Shown: one piece after another, positions 58,074 through 64,000 of the stretch
Position numbering within the stretch: the first letter of the stretch is position 1
Layout of the letters: each line of letters opens with the position of its first letter
Assembly: GCA_037892935.1 (NCBI GenBank)
Contig: JAYXKI010000013.1
Span: 1,389,186-1,453,185 of the forward strand
From: Phlebopus portentosus
Taxonomy: Eukaryota; Basidiomycota; Agaricomycetes; Boletales; Boletinellaceae
Length of the DNA: 64,000 nucleotides
Direction of reading: 5' to 3'
Made by a program: the position numbers and the translations under genes
Notes under the pieces: model-generated
Told to the model about the DNA's origin: nothing
The model's database searches: none
Seen by the model: the letters and a program-made list of their open reading frames with translations, nothing else

Positions 58074-59100
58074 ATGGCGCGCTGGACCGGGAATAATATT
58101 GCAAAAAAAAACGTGACTCGGACGGCGAGTTGCGACCAGGTGAGACTGACGGAGAAGCTACTACTGTTCATCTGTTTCAAACTAACAACTATAACGTACA
58201 GTGCTTCAAATTTTCGCTCTGGACAAGAGCTCCGGACAGCTTCCATGCTAATTGCCGACCTCCCGTGGAAGTCCAGAAGGACACGCAATATCCGATATGT
58301 CGGAACATCAGGGTGGTATCTGGCTGTCGGTACCCTATGGAGCGGTGTTTGCCAAATGGCGCGCATTTTCAATTTGTCGTGGGCTCCTACGAGTTTCTAA
58401 TTGTTCTCTCGACTTGCAACAGGCTATGGCAGTTTGTAACTGATTGTCCGACATCAAGGAGAAGTCTCTTCGTGTACCTTCTCCGAGGAGAAAGATGGGC
58501 AGACTAGCATTACGCAATGATTATTCGGAGGATTAATCTTCACCCGCAGAAACATCGGGCAGGCGAGATCTTCCGTGTAGGGTCCCGCAATGCATTAAGC
58601 CACGGTCATGGACCATTCGTATGTGGATACGCGCCGCTTTCGCATCAAGTTTTTGCAAAAAGAAACACAGCTTCTCAAAGCACGGGCCGTCTCCGCAACT
58701 GAATGGGGCAAATATGACCATACCCACCTGGCCGTGTGGAAGAGATCAGCACACTTCACAATGTGCTTGTCCTCACCTGATATCTCAAATTCGGTTCTGG
58801 TGGACACAACATGTACAGAGTCATCAGTACCATAAACTTACAGTCCATAAATGCAAGAAATTATACGAACAGGAATATGGGCTCAAAAAAGTGCGCTCCA
58901 TCAGCATAGTCGAAGCATAAATTTCACTCGTGACCATTCAAGTTTACGTATGTTCCAGAATCTTACTTCAATGTTAAACAGAATTCAAGGGGATAATGGG
59001 AAGCGGACCCTGCAGACTACTCGAACTGCCGTAAATCTCTGAAACAGTGGATTTTCACTCCACTATCTAGCGATGCTTGCTTGTTGCATTTGTACGGCGT
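58074..59100. other. Unassigned open frames
   Basis: Overlapping plus-strand frames (58074-58400, 58130-58507, 58608-58835) and minus-strand frames exist, but none shows a recognisable domain or a consistent exon chain. Possibly another decayed gene. Confidence 0.25.
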
Positions 59101-59178
59101 TCTAAAAGCACAGCTGACGTGGCCCGCATCGTCTATATGGCATAAAAGTAGTTCAAAAGTGTCCTTCCCTCCCCCAAG

Positions 59179-60181
59179 ATGGACTCAGCCACGTCAAGCA
59201 CACCGCCTCATCCTTATGGTTACAAGTCCTTCCCGCATGCAGTGGACATGATCGAAGACTTGGGCTATGACCACAGGGTAGTCCGTGCACCACGCATGCC
59301 GCCTCTCAATCCTGAGGAAGACCATGGTTTCCTTGGCTATCTACTATGTGCCTTCAATCGAGCAAAAGCTCTCTCATCGAGCGTGGTAGGATCGCGACTC
59401 ACATTGAGCGAGATCTTCAACTCGAGCCGAGTCACTCTCCTCAAGGCTCTCATCGGTCTCGTAAGTCATAATTTAATACTATCTTCCGCTTCGTGCCAAC
59501 ACATTCATCATTCTCAGGCCGAGACGCTCAAAAATCGAGAAGCAGTGCAGGTCATCATCCTCGCTTTCGACGCAACTGAAGTCGAGGATCCGAGAAGCGT
59601 GGCCTGGTATGCGCCGGGCGTGGCTCCAGCAAGATTAGCTTGCTTACTTGAGCAATTTTCTCGGTCGACAGGTGAAGCGGCGCAGCCTCACCGGGAGGTG
59701 AGTAGCATTTCCACAGTAGTATTCATAAGTTCACAGATTATTGTCAAAGATCTACAATCCTTCGCCTGTCGTGGATTCAAGAAGGTCAGACCAGCGGTTG
59801 AGCCTTCAGCTTCAGACGGAGCCACCTCCTTCATACACCGCAATGGCCTCCATCGCCTCAGACGTGCGCAACGGACTACCCGTTCTGCCCCTTAGGCAGC
59901 GAAACCGCGAGTCGCAGGCTTTATCGACGGCTAGCGCAGTGCAACTCATCCCTCTTACACATGACCATGAAGTAAACTGGCCCGACGAGCGGCCTGAACA
60001 AGTTATTTCTGTCAGACGCACGTCGTCCTTCCTTCTGGACGAGTCTGACCGCTTGGAACAGTCTGCGCCTAGGATGGAGAACGGTGGAGAGTCCCTTGGT
60101 CTATGGAACTTTCTCCGGTCCTTTTTTGCTCCTCTAGTACAGTCATGGACCGGTCCTTGCGCCACCCCACCAAATATGTAG
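59179..60181 (+). CDS. Hypothetical protein of unknown function, three exons
   Basis: Exons 59179-59460, 59518-59697 and 59750-60181 join in phase 0 (introns 57 and 52 bp) into about 297 residues with no lesion. A CATAAAAG box (59141-59148) lies about 30 bp before the ATG, which follows a pyrimidine tract. The N-terminal two thirds look globular and helical (TLSEIFNSSRVTLLKALIGL; SVAWYAPGVAPARLACLLEQ). The C-terminal part is polar, with a Pro-rich EPPPSYT (PY-like, could bind WW domains) and an aromatic end (LGLWNFLRSFFAPL). No family recognised. It is one of few undamaged genes in the right half, lying between relics. Confidence 0.6.
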
Positions 60182-60315
60182 CACATTTACCTTTTCAATG
60201 CGAAAAACACATTAGACACGTACCTATCATCATGATGTTACAGCAGAAAAAAATCAAATGAATTGATGGAGGTTACAGCATAAATTGTCTAAAATGTGTA
60301 CTTTTCAGTCTAGGT

Positions 60316-60447
60316 ACCGACCGTATCGTATACGGATCCGGCCGTATAACTCGAGCTTTACACGGATACGACCGTATATGGTGGTCAAGGTCTCATACGG
60401 ATACGGAACACCCGTTTACGGGAATACGGCGTATACGAAGGTTCCGT
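60316..60447. repeat. Cluster of CCGTATACGG-type palindromes (right)
   Basis: Same kind of motifs as at 46909-47070: CGTATACGGATCCGGCCG, ACGGATACGACCGTATATGG, CATACGGATACGG, GGCGTATACG. Read on the minus strand from its outer edge it gives CGTATACGCCGTAT then CCGTAAACG, which parallels CGTATATGGCGTAT then CCGTAAACG at the left cluster. Confidence 0.7.
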
Positions 60448-60689
60448 AACTCTACCAAATCAGGGTATACTACAATAACACGGACCGTTATAGCTCTACT
60501 AAAAAGACCATCTGTGTAGTTTCGTGTACATCACTGTGTAGTTCTGCGTAGTTTGTCTTATATTTCCTGTGTATTCATGCTCTAGCACAGTATTCAAAAA
60601 TCCGATTTCTATTTGTGCAAATTTATAGCTTTATTAGGCAATTATCGAAAACATTCTTTGAAGGCCATCTTGTCATTGTACAGACAACG

Positions 60690-63066
<2,377 letters not shown>

Positions 63067-63798
63067 CGGACTGGCAATCCCGAAGGTTGCCGCGTACACG
63101 TTTTTTTCTGTCGGAGTTCAAATACCTGCCTGTTGTAGTAGTTAGCGTCGATCACAATGTCTCACTTTTACTTCACACACACTTACACGTTGCTTCTGGA
63201 ATCTATCTGCTAGATCTTGTTCGGTCGGCCTCGGATACTTGTGGAGTGCCTCGCAACACACGCAAATCTTATGTTTGACCTTCTAAGTTCTAAGATGATC
63301 ATCCAACCTTGAACAGGAAAGTTTATTGCATCAAAAAATTACCGAGGCCCACCAAATGATACAGCAGTCCACTGCAATGTCCACTCTCTGAAAATGAATG
63401 CAGACAAATTACTACAAAGATCCTAAGACAAATGGAATCCTCTTCCTCTTATCATCTGAATCAAGGCTGTGGCATGTAGATGCCTCAGACGCTACTCTCC
63501 CAAAGTACATACACCACTTAATTTGAACTGTGGACAAGAATAAATTTATCACATTAGCTCTATATGCATATATGCAAGCCCAAAAGACAACAGCTCCAAG
63601 CCTCTCTGAACATGGAAAGTGACATAAAGCAGCCCAGTTCATCGTGCATATATTATCCTTCAATTTTGTCCTCTTTGTCTGCGACAGATGCAAGCTTCAC
63701 CAGTTTCATACTGCTGCAGATCAAGGTGAGTGCATAGTCTTGTGGCTTCAGGTTTGGTGTTTGTACAGAGATATGGACACATTTGATGTTCACTAGTG
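63067..63798. other. Intergenic, no gene recognised
   Basis: A minus-strand open frame (63693-63412) has no recognisable motif. Otherwise AT-rich, non-coding. Confidence 0.35.
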
Positions 63799-64000
63799 TA
63801 AGGACTCGAACATTTTCCTTTTCTTTTCTGATGTCATCATTTATTTTAATATTCTTTTCTTTCTTTTTTTTTTCTTTATGCGCTTATTCATCCTTTTGTA
63901 CGGAACATTCCACAATGTTCTATCACGCTCACTAATCATCCCATTCCTTGTCATGTGACTTCCCATTAGGGTAGACCTTTCCGCGCTTCAAAGTCTATAT
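63799..64000 (+). repeat. Gypsy LTR, partial, opposite orientation
   Basis: Begins TGTAAGGACTCGAACATTTT and follows the reverse complement of the element 2 LTR to the window end (CAAAGTCTATAT). It differs by scattered substitutions and by T-run length. Start of a third insertion of the same family, oriented opposite to elements 1 and 2; whether an internal region follows lies outside the window. Confidence 0.85.

Overview
This is nuclear DNA from a filamentous fungus, most likely an Agaricomycete (mushroom-forming basidiomycete). The genes carry many short GT-AG introns (about 45-65 bp, often with a CTNAC-like branch site). Recognisable proteins are eukaryotic (cohesin SMC1, HIR1/HIRA, TPR/MLP1, RPB1, HSP70). 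The transposons (chromovirus Ty3/gypsy, Tc1/mariner, Tnp2-type) are those common in basidiomycetes. The species cannot be named from the sequence.

Layout. 0-6.1 kb: four compact, intact-looking genes. These are a coiled-coil protein, an AT-hook plus SAM-like protein, a complete five-exon Tc1/mariner transposase and another coiled-coil protein. 7.3-23.8 kb: a transposon nest. Two inverted copies of a dead Tc1-like element flank a truncated gypsy element and a complete young gypsy element (LTRs differ at 2 of 458 positions, pol fully open, GGGTTTT slippery site at the gag/pol overlap). A third dead Tc1 follows. 24-29 kb: a Tnp2-like transposase next to an HSP70/RPB1 chimera. 29-34.7 kb: a dead Tc1 tail-to-tail with a second SAM-like gene, then decayed MLP1/TPR nucleoporin pieces. 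36-45 kb: three copies of a lineage-specific membrane-protein gene (one intact with a 639-bp internal tandem duplication, one cut by a MITE, one inverted fragment), a kinase-like pseudogene and a copia fragment. 47-57 kb: another MLP1 fragment, a cysteine-rich gene, an SMC1 C-terminal half inside a transposon with about 450-bp terminal inverted repeats, then RING-finger and HIR1 fragments. 59-60.2 kb: an intact-looking gene of unknown function. 60.7-63.1 kb: second copy of the HSP70/RPB1 chimera. 63.8 kb to the end: another gypsy LTR in the opposite orientation.

Overall reading: an accessory, transposon-rich region that has collected fragments of conserved nuclear housekeeping genes. At least two vehicles look mobile: the long-TIR element carrying SMC1 and the duplicated HSP70/RPB1 segment. 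The fragments keep their introns, so capture was at DNA level and not through mRNA. Family names rest on motif recognition by eye. No database search was run and all identity counts are hand counts.
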